Of a stretch of 64,000 nt of DNA, positions 35,628 to 45,124 are shown in pieces; the stretch's first letter is position 1, and every line of letters begins with the position of its first letter. The position numbers were made by a program, and so were the translations under genes. Below the pieces are notes generated by a model. It had not been told where the DNA came from. It searched no databases and saw nothing but the letters and a program-made list of their open reading frames with translations. This DNA comes from Mycolicibacterium rhodesiae (GTDB lineage: Bacteria > Actinomycetota > Actinomycetes > Mycobacteriales > Mycobacteriaceae): positions 1 through 64,000 of the forward strand of contig NZ_MVIH01000001.1 of assembly GCF_002086695.1 (NCBI RefSeq), given 5' to 3'.

Positions 35628-36934
35628 TGGGTGGCTCCTGGCTCGCCGGGGGCAGGCACGTACACCGGTGCCGGCGTCGGGTCCGGGGTGGACGCGACAC
35701 CGGGCGGCGCCGCCGCGGGCGGTCCGGGCGGTGGCCCACCGGGAGCCGGTGCGGGTAGCGGTTCCCGGTAGGGGTAGCGCGGGTCGCCGGGCTTACCGGT
35801 GATGGCGTCGGGCAGATTCAGGTGCGGGTCACCGCCCTGGCCGGTCCGCGGGTAGGGCACCGGCAACGCCGGTGTGCCCGGTTGGCCGACTTGTGGATCG
35901 GTCCGCAGTGACGGCAACAGGGTCGCCGGGTCGACGCCGAGATCGGAGAATGCGGCGTCGATGAACGGCTGGACGAACTGCCCGGGAAACAGGTTGGCCA
36001 AGTACGCCTTGAAGAAGGGTCCGGACGACACCGACTCGCCCAGTGACATCGCATAGCTGTTGAGCCGTTTGATCGCTTCCTGCACGCGGCCTTTGCGGTC
36101 ATCGACGATCGTCAGGACACCGTTGAGCTTCTCCAGCGCCGGTTTGAGCTGAGTACGGTTCTCGGCGATGAACCCCTTGAGTTGCCGGGAGACGCCGGAA
36201 AGCTCCTGCCACAGTTGGTCGAGGCCCGCGCTCTGCGCGTTGAGTGCGATCAGCAGGGAGTTGGTCTGACGCACGAGGTCGACGATCTGGTCGGTCCGCT
36301 CGGCGAGGACCTGGGTGGTCTTGGCCGCGTTGGCCAACAGGTTGCGCAACTGGGCGTCCTGCTTGTTGAGGGTGTCGGCGAACCTGGAGACCCCGGCCAC
36401 CGCCTGATGCAGATCGGGCGGCGTGTGGGCGAAGGTCTCGGCCATCGTCGACAGCGACTGTGAAAGCTGTTGGGTGTCAAGCCCACTGATTGTGGTGGTC
36501 AAATCACCGAGGGCGTCGGGGAGTTGATAGGGCGAGGTGGTTCGGTCCCGCGGGATGGGTCCGGCCAGCGCACCGTCACCGCGCGGAGTGACGTCGAGCA
36601 TCTTCGTACCCAGCAGTCCCTTCGTCTTGATGGCGGCCAGCGTGCGCTCACCGAGGTGGACGTCCCCGCCGATCCGGAAGGTCACCAAAACCTGCGGGCC
36701 GTCGAGTTCGATGCTGGACACCTTTCCCACGGGCAAGCCCGACACCTCGACGGTGGCCCCGGTGAACAGGCCGCCTGCCTCGGCGAAGTACGCGGAGTAG
36801 TTGCGGCCAGGATTGAGGAACGGCAGCTTCTGCCAATTCAGCGCAGCCATCACGATCCCGGCGATGACGACGGCGCCGACGGCCCCGAGGATGACCGGGT
36901 TGCGTTCGGAAAAGGATTTCACTTCGGCGTGCAC
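35624..36934 (-). CDS. mceC: MCE family protein, MceC position
   Basis: A 436-residue MCE subunit. One transmembrane helix (about 14-33), MCE domain with GATVEVSGLPVGKVSSIELDG, helical region, then a tail of about 90 residues dominated by Pro, Gly and Ala. The GTG start at 36934 lies 16 bases inside the end of mceB. MceC-position proteins of other mycobacterial operons also carry such proline-rich ends. Confidence 0.92.
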   Translation of the reverse strand: MHAEVKSFSERNPVILGAVGAVVIAGIVMAALNWQKLPFLNPGRNYSAYFAEAGGLFTGATVEVSGLPVGKVSSIELDGPQVLVTFRIGGDVHLGERTLAAIKTKGLLGTKMLDVTPRGDGALAGPIPRDRTTSPYQLPDALGDLTTTISGLDTQQLSQSLSTMAETFAHTPPDLHQAVAGVSRFADTLNKQDAQLRNLLANAAKTTQVLAERTDQIVDLVRQTNSLLIALNAQSAGLDQLWQELSGVSRQLKGFIAENRTQLKPALEKLNGVLTIVDDRKGRVQEAIKRLNSYAMSLGESVSSGPFFKAYLANLFPGQFVQPFIDAAFSDLGVDPATLLPSLRTDPQVGQPGTPALPVPYPRTGQGGDPHLNLPDAITGKPGDPRYPYREPLPAPAPGGPPPGPPAAAPPGVASTPDPTPAPVYVPAPGEPGATQ

Positions 36935-37947
36935 CGCCCGGTGTCTTGTCCGGCCACCTTGACGAAAACCGGTTGTCCGCCTTTGCCGTTCAACTTCAAG
37001 ATCAGGTCGCAGAGGTAGAAGCTGAAGAAATCGCCGTACATTCCCTGCCGCTGCAGGGCGCGGTATTTGTCCGGCAATGTGTCGATCAGCTTCTCCAGAT
37101 ATTCGTGATCGGCCACCGCGATCGAGGAGACCCGGTCCGTCTCGTGGACCACCTTCTGGAACGGTGCACGGGCGCCCGCGAGCAGGTCGGCGACACTGTC
37201 TGCCGCCGCGCTGGTGGAGGTGAACGCGGCTGCGACGTCGCTGCGGCGGGCGTCGAGGGCCTGCACCAAACCCGTCAGGTTGGTGACCGCTTTGTCGAGT
37301 TGGGCGCTCTGACTGCCCAGTGCACCCAAGACCGCGTCGAGGTTGGAGATGACCTCGCTGATCAACTGGTCGCGGTCGGCCAGGGTATTGGTCAGTGCCG
37401 CAGCCTGATTGAGGAAGGAACCGATCGTCGCGCCCTGTCCCTGCAGGGCTTGGTTGAGCTGCGAGCTCAGCGCGTTCACCTGATCGGGACTCAGGGCCCG
37501 GAACAGCGGCTTGAAGCCGCCGATCACCGAGTCGAGGTCCAACGCCGGGGCGGTACGGTCGACGGGTATGGTCTGGCCCGCTGTCAGGCGCTTGACCCCG
37601 CCCGTGCCTTCGTCAAGCGCCAGGAACCGGCCGCCGATCACGTTGTCGTAGCGAATGATCGCCCGAGTTCCTTCGGTCAGCACCACTGTGTCGGTTGCCG
37701 AGAACTCGACTCGCACGGTCGCGTCACGGTTGATCCGGATGTCTTCGACCTTGCCCACCTCGACGCCGGCAACTCGGACGAAGTCTCCCTTCTTCAGCCC
37801 GGTGACGTTGGTGAACACCGCGCCGTAGACCGTGCCGGTGGTGAACCGGAACTGGGCGAAGATGGCCAGCAACGCGAACGCGCCCAGGAAACATACGGTC
37901 AAGAAGATGCCGAGACGCCACACAGCGCCCGCGAGGTTGTCCTTCAC
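36919..37947 (-). CDS. mceB: MCE family protein, MceB position
   Basis: A 342-residue MCE subunit, close to the family minimum, without a low-complexity tail. Helix at about 12-33, MCE domain with GDFVRVAGVEVGKVEDIRINRD, then helices. The GTG at 37947 overlaps the mceA stop by four bases. The frame stays open far upstream inside mceA, but the family N-terminus (KDNLAGAVWRLGIFL) fixes the start. Confidence 0.92.
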   Translation of the reverse strand: MKDNLAGAVWRLGIFLTVCFLGAFALLAIFAQFRFTTGTVYGAVFTNVTGLKKGDFVRVAGVEVGKVEDIRINRDATVRVEFSATDTVVLTEGTRAIIRYDNVIGGRFLALDEGTGGVKRLTAGQTIPVDRTAPALDLDSVIGGFKPLFRALSPDQVNALSSQLNQALQGQGATIGSFLNQAAALTNTLADRDQLISEVISNLDAVLGALGSQSAQLDKAVTNLTGLVQALDARRSDVAAAFTSTSAAADSVADLLAGARAPFQKVVHETDRVSSIAVADHEYLEKLIDTLPDKYRALQRQGMYGDFFSFYLCDLILKLNGKGGQPVFVKVAGQDTGRCTPK

Positions 37948-39326
37948 GGCTGGCCCTCCGTCGGTGGACTCGATTGCGGTTGTGCTGGTCCAGGTTCCGG
38001 TGCGGGTGGGACACCGGGCCACAGCGGCACACCCCCGGGGCCGTACCACGCCGCGCCGTACGGCGGCATTCCTGGGGGCACCACCGGGCCTGGCGCGGGT
38101 CCGGGCAGGCACTGGCGAATACTCGGCGGCCGCGGATTGCCGCGCGTCGCCGGGAACCAGTCCGCCCAACAGGGATGCCCCAGACCGGGATTGGGCCGGA
38201 TGTCCAGGCCCGTGCCCCAGCCGGTGTCGGTGACGAGCTGGCGCACGGGGAAGTTCTTGGTGACGTCCGGCAGCGACCCGCAGCCGGGCTTCCCACCGGG
38301 GCCGCCTTTGGCGCCGACGACGGGCAGGTTGTCCGGGTACTGGTACGGGTCGTTGCCCAGCAGTAGCGCGATGTCGAACACCGCGGACTTGCCGTCCTTG
38401 CCGCCCCAGGCCTCGTAGCCGCCGTTGTTCAGCGTCCAGGTGGCGCCTTGCAACCAGCAGGTGTAGACGGGGTTGTACTTGAGCAGCAACGCTGTCGTGG
38501 GCTCCAGGATGTCCGTCGCACGTACCAGGTTCCCGCCACTGCTCTCCAGCAGATCCTGTCCGGATTGGGCGAACCCGATTGTGTTGAGCAGCACCGTGTC
38601 CAACGCCTGTGATCGGTCGGCGACGGTGGAGCTGACGGTGCTGGCGGAGTTGAGGATGGCCACGATGTCCGGGGCGGCCGCGGCGTAGGTGTCGTTGAAG
38701 TTCTTGAAGGATCGCCAATCCGCCCGGATCGTGTCGCTGCGCTCGTTGAGCGCTGTGAGGACCTGGTTGAGGTCGGTGGTCGCCTGGCCCATCCGTGGGC
38801 CCTGCCCGCGGACTCCGTCGGCGACCGCCGTCAGCACCGCGTTGAGTTTGGCGGGGTCGACCATGCCGAGCAGGTTGACCACGTTCTCGAAGACGGTGTT
38901 GACCTCGGTGGTGACATTGGCCGAACGCAGTACCGCCCCGGCGGTCAAACGCTTCGGGCTCGGGACATCGGGGTAGACGAGGTCGACGAACTTGGCACCG
39001 AAGACGGTGGTGGACCTGATCTGTGCGCCGACATTCGCCGGGATGTAACGGATCTGGTCGGGATTGATCTCGAGCCGCAGACTGGCCGGACCGTGTCCAC
39101 CGCCGATATCGGCGACGCGCCCGACCTGCACTCCGCGCATCTTCACCTTGGCGCCGGCCTCCATGACGAGGCCGGCGCGGTCCGAGGTCACCGTGACGGG
39201 CACGTAGGAGCGAAACGTGCCGGCGAAAGCTGTTCCGGTAACGAAGAAGAACACGCCGATCGCAGCTACGAGGATGACGGTCCACCAACCGTCGGGAAGA
39301 CGGTTCTCGCCAGGTCGGGGTTCCAT
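37944..39326 (-). CDS. mceA: MCE family protein, MceA position
   Basis: The first MCE subunit, 460 residues: helix at about 16-37, MCE domain (about 45-125) with RAGLVMEAGAKVKMRGVQVG and the A-position hallmark TTVFGAKFVDL, helical tunnel region, then a cysteine-containing domain (YNPVYTCWLQGATW) and a Pro-rich end. It follows yrbEB by one base. Sequence flavour alone does not assign it to a numbered mce operon. Confidence 0.93.
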   Translation of the reverse strand: MEPRPGENRLPDGWWTVILVAAIGVFFFVTGTAFAGTFRSYVPVTVTSDRAGLVMEAGAKVKMRGVQVGRVADIGGGHGPASLRLEINPDQIRYIPANVGAQIRSTTVFGAKFVDLVYPDVPSPKRLTAGAVLRSANVTTEVNTVFENVVNLLGMVDPAKLNAVLTAVADGVRGQGPRMGQATTDLNQVLTALNERSDTIRADWRSFKNFNDTYAAAAPDIVAILNSASTVSSTVADRSQALDTVLLNTIGFAQSGQDLLESSGGNLVRATDILEPTTALLLKYNPVYTCWLQGATWTLNNGGYEAWGGKDGKSAVFDIALLLGNDPYQYPDNLPVVGAKGGPGGKPGCGSLPDVTKNFPVRQLVTDTGWGTGLDIRPNPGLGHPCWADWFPATRGNPRPPSIRQCLPGPAPGPVVPPGMPPYGAAWYGPGGVPLWPGVPPAPEPGPAQPQSSPPTEGQP

Positions 39327-39327
39327 C

Positions 39328-40182
39328 TCATCCGGCCAGGTTGAAGTTGCCCGACTGCCCGTAGACAGCCAGGGAGATCATCACGATCTCGACCGCTGCC
39401 ACCACCATCGACGTGCGCACCGCGCGCCCGACCGCCTCACCCACGCCGGCCGGACCGCCCTTCGCGGTGAACCCGTAATAGGTGTGCACCAGCATGATCA
39501 CGACGGTGATCGCCACCGATTGCATGAATGACCAGATCACGTCGGTGGGATTGAGAAAGGTGTTGAAGTAGTGGTCGTAGACGCCTGAGCCCTGCCCGTA
39601 GATGGCGACCGTTCCGGTGCGCGCGGCCAGAAACGCCATCATGACGGCGATGCAGTACAGCGGGATCACCACGATCACGCCGGCGAGCACGCGCGTCGAC
39701 GCCAGGTAGGTGACCGACCGGATGCCGACGACCTCGAGCGCGTCGATTTCTTCGTTGATCCTCATCGCCCCCAGCTGCGCGGTGGCCCCGGCTCCGATGG
39801 TGGCCGACAACGCCACCGACACGGTCCCGGGCACGATGAGGCGGACGTTGAAGAAGGCCGACGCGAAACCGGTCAGCGCCTCGAACCCTACCGAGGACAA
39901 CTGGTTGTAGCCCTGTACGGCGACCAGAGCGCCGGTGGTCATGGTCAGGAATCCGACGATCGCGACGGTGCCGCCCACAACTGCAAGAGCACCGGCGCCG
40001 AGGCCCATCTGGGCGATGAGGCGCAGCAACTCTTTGTGGTATCGGGTCACCGCCTCCGGGATGGCCACCAAAGTCGTGACATAGAAGCGGGTTTGCGCAC
40101 CGATCCGCCGCCAGCCCGTCGCGGCGCCCTGCACGCCGCTGAGCAGCTTCGGGTGCAATCCACTGGGCGTGCTGACACTCAC
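39328..40182 (-). CDS. YrbE-family permease B of the Mce transporter
   Basis: A 284-residue MlaE/YrbE-type inner membrane permease with five to six helices and the family signature MRINEEIDALEVVGI, which contacts the ATPase Mkl. GTG start; mceA follows immediately. With permease A it forms the membrane core that the six MCE proteins attach to. The ATPase Mkl (MceG) is not encoded here, as is normal in mycobacteria where one copy serves all mce systems. Confidence 0.94.
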   Translation of the reverse strand: MSVSTPSGLHPKLLSGVQGAATGWRRIGAQTRFYVTTLVAIPEAVTRYHKELLRLIAQMGLGAGALAVVGGTVAIVGFLTMTTGALVAVQGYNQLSSVGFEALTGFASAFFNVRLIVPGTVSVALSATIGAGATAQLGAMRINEEIDALEVVGIRSVTYLASTRVLAGVIVVIPLYCIAVMMAFLAARTGTVAIYGQGSGVYDHYFNTFLNPTDVIWSFMQSVAITVVIMLVHTYYGFTAKGGPAGVGEAVGRAVRTSMVVAAVEIVMISLAVYGQSGNFNLAG

Positions 40183-40192
40183 CGGGCCATCC

Positions 40193-41026
40193 TCATCCCA
40201 CCGTGAATTGGATGCCCACAGCAGTCACGATCACGTTGATCGCGAACAGCACCATGAAGGTGAACACCACGGTCTCGTTGACCGCGTTGCCGACGCCGGC
40301 CGGGCCACCACCCACCGAAATGCCCTTGTAACAGGCGATCAGGCCGGCCGAGAGGCCGAAAAGTGTTGCCTTGGTGAGCGAGACGACGACATCACCCATT
40401 CCGGTCAACAGGGTCAAGCCGGCCGCGAAGGCGCCGGGGGAGACGTGCTGGATGTAGACGCAGAAGATGTAGGCGCCGGTCAGCCCCGCCAGGATCACGG
40501 TCGCGGAAAGAGCGAGCGCAACGGTGGTGGCCGCGAGCACCCGTGGAACCACCAGTGCCTGAATCGGATTGATGCCCATCACCCGTAGGGCGTCGAGTTC
40601 TTCCCGGATTGTGCGCGCCCCCAGATCAGCGCACATGGCAGTGGCGCCGGCACCTGAGACCACCAAAACGGTGACGATGGGCCCGATTTGGTTGACGGTG
40701 CCGATCGCGGCGCCCGTCCCGGAGAAGTCGGTGGCACCGAATTCGCCGAGCAGGATGTTGAAGGTGAACACCAGCAGCACCGAGTACGGCAGGGTGAGCA
40801 TGAGGGCCGGAAGCACTGAAACGCGGGCGACAAACCAGGTCTGTAGCAGGTATTCACGCCAGGCGAACGGCGGCTGGAACATGACGAGGACGGTGTCCAG
40901 TGACATGGCGATGAACCCGCCGAATGCCCGTACCGGCTTGGTCAGTGGGTACGTCGCGGTCACGGGTTCCCGCCTGGCGCCGACGGGTTCGTCGGCCCGG
41001 GTTTCGACCATGACGACCGGCGGCAT
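40193..41026 (-). CDS. YrbE-family permease A of the Mce transporter
   Basis: A 277-residue permease, first gene of the mce operon, paralogous to permease B. It has the family signature TIREELDALRVMGINP and hydrophobic helices through the C-terminus. ATG 41026 is used; ATG 41011 is possible. A G/C-run dyad 45-66 bases upstream may be a regulator site. No mce regulator gene lies adjacent. Confidence 0.93.
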   Translation of the reverse strand: MPPVVMVETRADEPVGARREPVTATYPLTKPVRAFGGFIAMSLDTVLVMFQPPFAWREYLLQTWFVARVSVLPALMLTLPYSVLLVFTFNILLGEFGATDFSGTGAAIGTVNQIGPIVTVLVVSGAGATAMCADLGARTIREELDALRVMGINPIQALVVPRVLAATTVALALSATVILAGLTGAYIFCVYIQHVSPGAFAAGLTLLTGMGDVVVSLTKATLFGLSAGLIACYKGISVGGGPAGVGNAVNETVVFTFMVLFAINVIVTAVGIQFTVG

Positions 41027-41070
41027 GGCGGAACGCTATCGTGAGCGTTGCTGTAGTTGCTGCTCCTCAA

Positions 41071-41092
41071 TGGGGGCTAATTCCTACCCCCA
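41071..41092. promoter_or_regulatory. G-run/C-run dyad upstream of the mce operon
   Basis: TGGGGG-c-TA (41071-41079) and TACCCCCA (41085-41092) are complementary apart from one bulged base and enclose five bases. The site is 45-66 bases before the yrbEA start. Similar G/C-run sites are bound by LuxR-type regulators such as RamA in related actinobacteria, but no factor is known here. Confidence 0.45.
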
Positions 41093-41200
41093 AAGAGTTA
41101 GCAGCAGGTGCGACGGCGTCGTCAGGGCGAATCAGGCCGGGCGGGTCAGCCCACCGCAAACGGTCGGTAGGCGACGCTCAGATTTGCTGCATCCCGGGTG

Positions 41201-41653
41201 TCACCGGGCCTGGGAGCCCCCCGGCAGCCGGACCACCTGGACGAAGAATTCGTCGATCTGCCGGACCGCGCTCATGAACTGGTCGAGGTCGACCGGCTTG
41301 GTGACATAGGCGTTGGCGTGCAGCTTGTAGCTACGCAGGATGTCCTCTTCGGCCGACGAGGTGGTGAGCACGACCACCGGGATGGTGCTGAGGTCGTCGT
41401 CGGACTTGATCTTCTCAAGCAGCTGGCGCCCATCGTATTTGGGCAGGTTCAGGTCGAGCAGGATGAGGTCCGGCCTTGGGGCATCGGCGAACGGGCCGCG
41501 CCGGTACAGGTAGTCCAAGCCTTCCTGCCCGTCGTGCACCACATGCAAGGTGTTCTTGAGCTTGTTGTGTTCGAACGCCTCCCGGGTGATCAGTTCGTCT
41601 CCGGGGTCGTCCTCGATGAGCAGGACATCGATGGCGCGACTGCTGTCGCTCAT
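41201..41653 (-). CDS. Single-domain response regulator (Rcp1-like)
   Basis: A 150-residue free receiver domain with acidic pocket EDDPGD (about 14-19), phospho-acceptor Asp67 in ILLDLNLPKYDG, the Thr in VVVLTTSS and Lys in YVTKPVDLDQF. It has no output domain. This form (with the DLNLP motif and a long alpha4 loop) is typical of Rcp1-like partners of phytochrome-type kinases. ATG 41653 overlaps the kinase stop as ATGA, so it is the third gene of the relay operon. Confidence 0.92.
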   Translation of the reverse strand: MSDSSRAIDVLLIEDDPGDELITREAFEHNKLKNTLHVVHDGQEGLDYLYRRGPFADAPRPDLILLDLNLPKYDGRQLLEKIKSDDDLSTIPVVVLTTSSAEEDILRSYKLHANAYVTKPVDLDQFMSAVRQIDEFFVQVVRLPGGSQAR

Positions 41654-43242
41654 GAAGCGGTTCCTTCCAGTTGCAACGCATGTGGTTCTGGTGCGATTTG
41701 GGCGGGCAGGGTGAAGCGGAACCGGGTCCCGCCGTCGTATCCGGTGTCGATCGAGATGGTGCCGCCGTGATGTTCGACGATCTTCTTGACCAGGGCCAGG
41801 CCGATTCCGGTGCCCGCGTAGGCATCCCGGCCGTGCAGGCGCTGGAAGATCACGAACACCTTGTCGACGAACTCGTCGGCGATTCCGATTCCGTTGTCGG
41901 AGAACGTGAATACCCATAATCCGTCGTCGTCGCCGGAGCCCGATTCGGAGGTGATGGTGATGCGCGGGGCAACGCCGTCGCGGCGGAACTTCACCGCGTT
42001 GCTCACCAGGTTCTGCCACAACATGGTCAGCAGGGTCGGGTCACCGGTCACCGTGGGCAAAGGGCCGGAGCGAACGATCTCGGCGTCGGTCTCCTCGATC
42101 GCCGTGGCGACATTGGCGATAGCCGCGTCCAGTACGGTATCGAGATTCACGTTGACCTGGGTGGAATGCAGGCGTCCGACCCGCGAGAACGTCAACAGGT
42201 CGTTGATCAGAACCTGCATCCGCTTGGCGCCGTCGACGGCGAAATCGATGTACTGGTGGCCGCGTTCGTCCAACTGGTCGCCGTAGCGCTTCTCCAGTAG
42301 TTGGCAGAACGACGCGACCTTGCGCAGAGGCTCCTGCAGGTCGTGCGATGCGACGTAGGCGAACTGCTCGAGCTCGGCGTTGGAGCGTCGCAGTTCGGCG
42401 GCCTGTTCGTCCAGTTGTGCGCGTGCGTCGCTGGACGCCTCGAGTTCGTCGACGATGCGCCGTCGCATTCCTTCGACGTCGGCGGCGATCGCGCGAATGT
42501 CCTTGGGGCCCTCGGGAATGATCCGCTCGTCGAAGTTCCCCTTGGTGATCCGCCGGCAGGCGGATGCCAACGCCTCCATGGGTCGGGTGACCGCGTTGCG
42601 AATCAGGATCGTGATCGCGAAGCCGGTGATCAGGAATGCGGCGATCACCACGGCGGAGACGCGGTCGCGCCACGCCCGTGCCGTGTCGAGCTCCTTTACC
42701 GCATCGGTGCGGGCGGCGGCGAGGTGTTGATTCTGTGCATCGAAAAGCGCTCTCAGCGAGTCGAACTTCGACTTCCCGGCCTCGGCGTTCGTCTTCGTCA
42801 ACACACTGGGTGAGCCAGGCGTGACGCTGGCGATCAACGGGTCCGCGTAGTCGCGACGCCACGTCGCCGCCGAGTTCTCTATCGCGTCGAGGTCGGCGAG
42901 CAACTCGGGACGCCCGGCCAGCTGGCGTCGAATAGCCTGTGCTGCAGTCTGTTCGGAGCGCTGGCCATCGTAGAAGGGCGAGAGGAACTGTGCGTCGGCG
43001 GCGATCACGTAGCCGCGAACGGCGGTTTCCTGATCACGCAACGCGGCCTGCAGCTGATAAGCCGCGACACGGGCAGGCTGAATGTCATTGATGAGTTGCC
43101 TGCTCGTCTCATCGGTTCGGTTGAGTAGCACCGCCGCGACCAGTGCACCGCCGAGAACGACGACCCCGAGCATCAACAGCACGACGCTGAGCCAGCCTCG
43201 CACCGTCATCCCGGACAGCCGGGTGCCGGCGACCTCTTTCAT
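41650..43242 (-). CDS. Sensor histidine kinase with CHASE3 and HAMP domains
   Basis: A 530-residue membrane kinase. Helix 1 (about 15-38), an outside CHASE3-type helical sensor (about 40-190), helix 2 (about 195-215), HAMP linker, coiled coil, HisKA domain with the phospho-accepting His300 in VASHDLQEPLRKV, and an ATP-binding HATPase domain with N-, G1- (DNGIGI) and G2-boxes (GTGIGLALVKKIVEHHGG). ATG 43242 lies four bases inside the upstream phosphatase gene. The signal is unknown. Confidence 0.93.
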   Translation of the reverse strand: MKEVAGTRLSGMTVRGWLSVVLLMLGVVVLGGALVAAVLLNRTDETSRQLINDIQPARVAAYQLQAALRDQETAVRGYVIAADAQFLSPFYDGQRSEQTAAQAIRRQLAGRPELLADLDAIENSAATWRRDYADPLIASVTPGSPSVLTKTNAEAGKSKFDSLRALFDAQNQHLAAARTDAVKELDTARAWRDRVSAVVIAAFLITGFAITILIRNAVTRPMEALASACRRITKGNFDERIIPEGPKDIRAIAADVEGMRRRIVDELEASSDARAQLDEQAAELRRSNAELEQFAYVASHDLQEPLRKVASFCQLLEKRYGDQLDERGHQYIDFAVDGAKRMQVLINDLLTFSRVGRLHSTQVNVNLDTVLDAAIANVATAIEETDAEIVRSGPLPTVTGDPTLLTMLWQNLVSNAVKFRRDGVAPRITITSESGSGDDDGLWVFTFSDNGIGIADEFVDKVFVIFQRLHGRDAYAGTGIGLALVKKIVEHHGGTISIDTGYDGGTRFRFTLPAQIAPEPHALQLEGTAS

Positions 43243-44450
43243 CGGCGGGTCCGCTCCACGCGCAGCACCGCGATGTCGTCGGTCATGCCGCCATGGGAGG
43301 CTGCCCGTGCCTCGGCGCCTTTGATGAGTTCGTCCACGAATTCGGGTCCGGGCAGGTCGGCGATCGAGCGGGCGATTTCGAGAAGGCCTTCTTCGCCGAG
43401 TCGCTTCTCGCCGATACCCGAGTGCCCCTCGAACAGCCCATCGGTGAGTAGTACCAGCCCGTGCCCGTCGGGCAGCTCCAACTCGTTCAGCGGCCACTGC
43501 TGTGCGCCCAGACCCAGAGCCGGTCCGGCTGGCGGCTCGATCCATTCGACGGTGCCCGGTCCGTGCAGCAGCATCCCCGGGTGGCCGGCGCGCACGGCGG
43601 TGAAGCCTCGCGAGTCGGGCCACATCGCGACACTGAGCACGGTCGCGAAGATGCCGGTGCCCGCACGCTCGGCGCGCAGGACCTGCTCCAGGCGGCGCAT
43701 CCGGTCGTTGCCGCGCAGGCCCGCGAACGTCAGCGCCCGCCAGCCGATGCGCAGTGCCGCCCCCAGCGCCGCTTCGTCGGGGCCGTGGCCTGCTACATCG
43801 CCGACCATGACGTGCACGGTGCCGTCCGGGGTCTGCACCATGTCGTAGAAGTCGCCGCCCAGCAGCGCGTTCTCCCGGCTGGGGCGGTACTGCATGACGA
43901 TCTCGACGCCCGGGTCGTCGTCCAGCAGCGGCAAGGGCAGCAGCGCCCGCTCCAGCCGGGCGTTCTCCTGGGCGCGCATCTGGCTGGTGTGCAGGTCGAC
44001 GGCGGTCAGCTCGGTGCGCTTGCGCTCGATGGCGTACAGCACGGACCGATGCAGGGTCTCGGGCTCTACGTGGCCCTTGACGAGGTAATCCTGTGCGCCG
44101 GAGGCCATCGCCGACATGCCGAAGTGTTGATCGTTGAGGCCGGTGAGCACGACGATCGGCAGCCCGGCGTCCAGCTTGGCCACCCGGTCCACGGCGGCGA
44201 CGCCATTGGCGTCGGGCAGGTTGAGATCGAGCAGAACGCAATCGGGCCGATGGACGGCGAGCTTCTGCTGGGCGATCGCCATGGACGCGGCCCACTCCAC
44301 GCTGATGTCGGCGCCGGCTTCGGAGATCAATTCCTCGACCAGGATCGCGTCGCCCTGATCGTCCTCGATGAGCAGCAACGAAATGGGCCGCTTCGTGGCA
44401 CCGGCAAAGCCGGCGGGATTCAGCACCTGTGGGTCATAGGGTGCGCGCAT
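43239..44450 (-). CDS. Response regulator with PP2C/SpoIIE phosphatase output
   Basis: A 403-residue two-domain protein. An N-terminal receiver (about 22-140) has phospho-acceptor Asp75 in VLLDLNLPDANG. The C-terminal SpoIIE-type Ser/Thr phosphatase domain (about 185-400) carries metal-binding aspartates in GGDFYDM, GDVAGHG and LLTDGLFE. Such RsbU-like proteins dephosphorylate anti-anti-sigma factors and so link a phosphorelay to alternative sigma factors. First gene of a three-gene operon with four-base overlaps. No sigma or anti-sigma gene is nearby. Confidence 0.92.
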   Translation of the reverse strand: MRAPYDPQVLNPAGFAGATKRPISLLLIEDDQGDAILVEELISEAGADISVEWAASMAIAQQKLAVHRPDCVLLDLNLPDANGVAAVDRVAKLDAGLPIVVLTGLNDQHFGMSAMASGAQDYLVKGHVEPETLHRSVLYAIERKRTELTAVDLHTSQMRAQENARLERALLPLPLLDDDPGVEIVMQYRPSRENALLGGDFYDMVQTPDGTVHVMVGDVAGHGPDEAALGAALRIGWRALTFAGLRGNDRMRRLEQVLRAERAGTGIFATVLSVAMWPDSRGFTAVRAGHPGMLLHGPGTVEWIEPPAGPALGLGAQQWPLNELELPDGHGLVLLTDGLFEGHSGIGEKRLGEEGLLEIARSIADLPGPEFVDELIKGAEARAASHGGMTDDIAVLRVERTRR

Positions 44451-44569
44451 GAAAGATCAGATCCTTAAGTTCAGATCGGCCGCGCTTTGACCTAGGTATT
44501 CATCGAACAGCTCTTCGACCCTACCGGCTGGACCCCCTCGCGCCCAACCTGAGTCGGGCGCGACGCAGG

Positions 44570-45076
44570 TCAGCGGCGTGCCGAGCCGGTCAGCGGCTGG
44601 CCTTTAACGCCCTGCAGCAGGCAAATTACCGTGCTGGGGTAGGGATTGTCAGATGTCCGGTCCTGGTCGGAGTCGATCAGGTAGCTGGTGGTGTATCCGC
44701 CTGTCGTGGCAGCGGCGCCGGTGTAGTGCTGAAAGCCGGTCGCACATTCGCGGGTGGCGACGTCGTCGAGGGCGGCGTTCACCGGGATCGGCGCACGCAG
44801 ATAGGTCTCGGCCAGATGCGGTTGGCCACAGTCGACAACGCTGACGTCGACGACCGCGGGATCCGCGGGCGGCGGGTCGGCCAGACAGTCGCCGGGTTGG
44901 AGGTCCACCCACTTCACCGACCGGGGCTGCGCCGCCGGTGCGGCCTCCGTGGTGACATTCGTCGAGCTCGGCGGGGACGTGGTGGTCAGCGTCGGCGTGG
45001 TGTCCGCGGTTCCACCGCAGCCTGCCGCCACGATGACCGCGACACCGATCACCATGCCCCACGCCGTGCCGCGCAT
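44570..45076 (-). CDS. Septum formation family lipoprotein
   Basis: A 168-residue predicted lipoprotein: signal WGMVIGVAVIVAAGC with the lipidated Cys, a Thr/Ser/Pro spacer, then a domain with WVDLQPGDCLADPP, VVDCGQPHLAETY and a third cysteine pair, the pattern of the actinobacterial Septum_form domain. The domain name comes from a Corynebacterium protein; its biochemical role is unclear. ATG 45076 is the sensible start, as upstream sequence is Arg-rich. A secreted proline-rich protein is divergent from it, 48 bases away. Confidence 0.8.
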   Translation of the reverse strand: MRGTAWGMVIGVAVIVAAGCGGTADTTPTLTTTSPPSSTNVTTEAAPAAQPRSVKWVDLQPGDCLADPPPADPAVVDVSVVDCGQPHLAETYLRAPIPVNAALDDVATRECATGFQHYTGAAATTGGYTTSYLIDSDQDRTSDNPYPSTVICLLQGVKGQPLTGSARR

Positions 45077-45124
45077 CACCCCCTGTTTACCGCAGCGCGG
45101 GCGACGGGTACGGGCCTTTGCATC

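Noticed and set aside
36946..38418. 490-codon plus-strand ORF across the mce genes
   Set aside because: It is antisense to mceB and mceA, which carry clear MCE motifs; long shadow frames are expected at this GC content.
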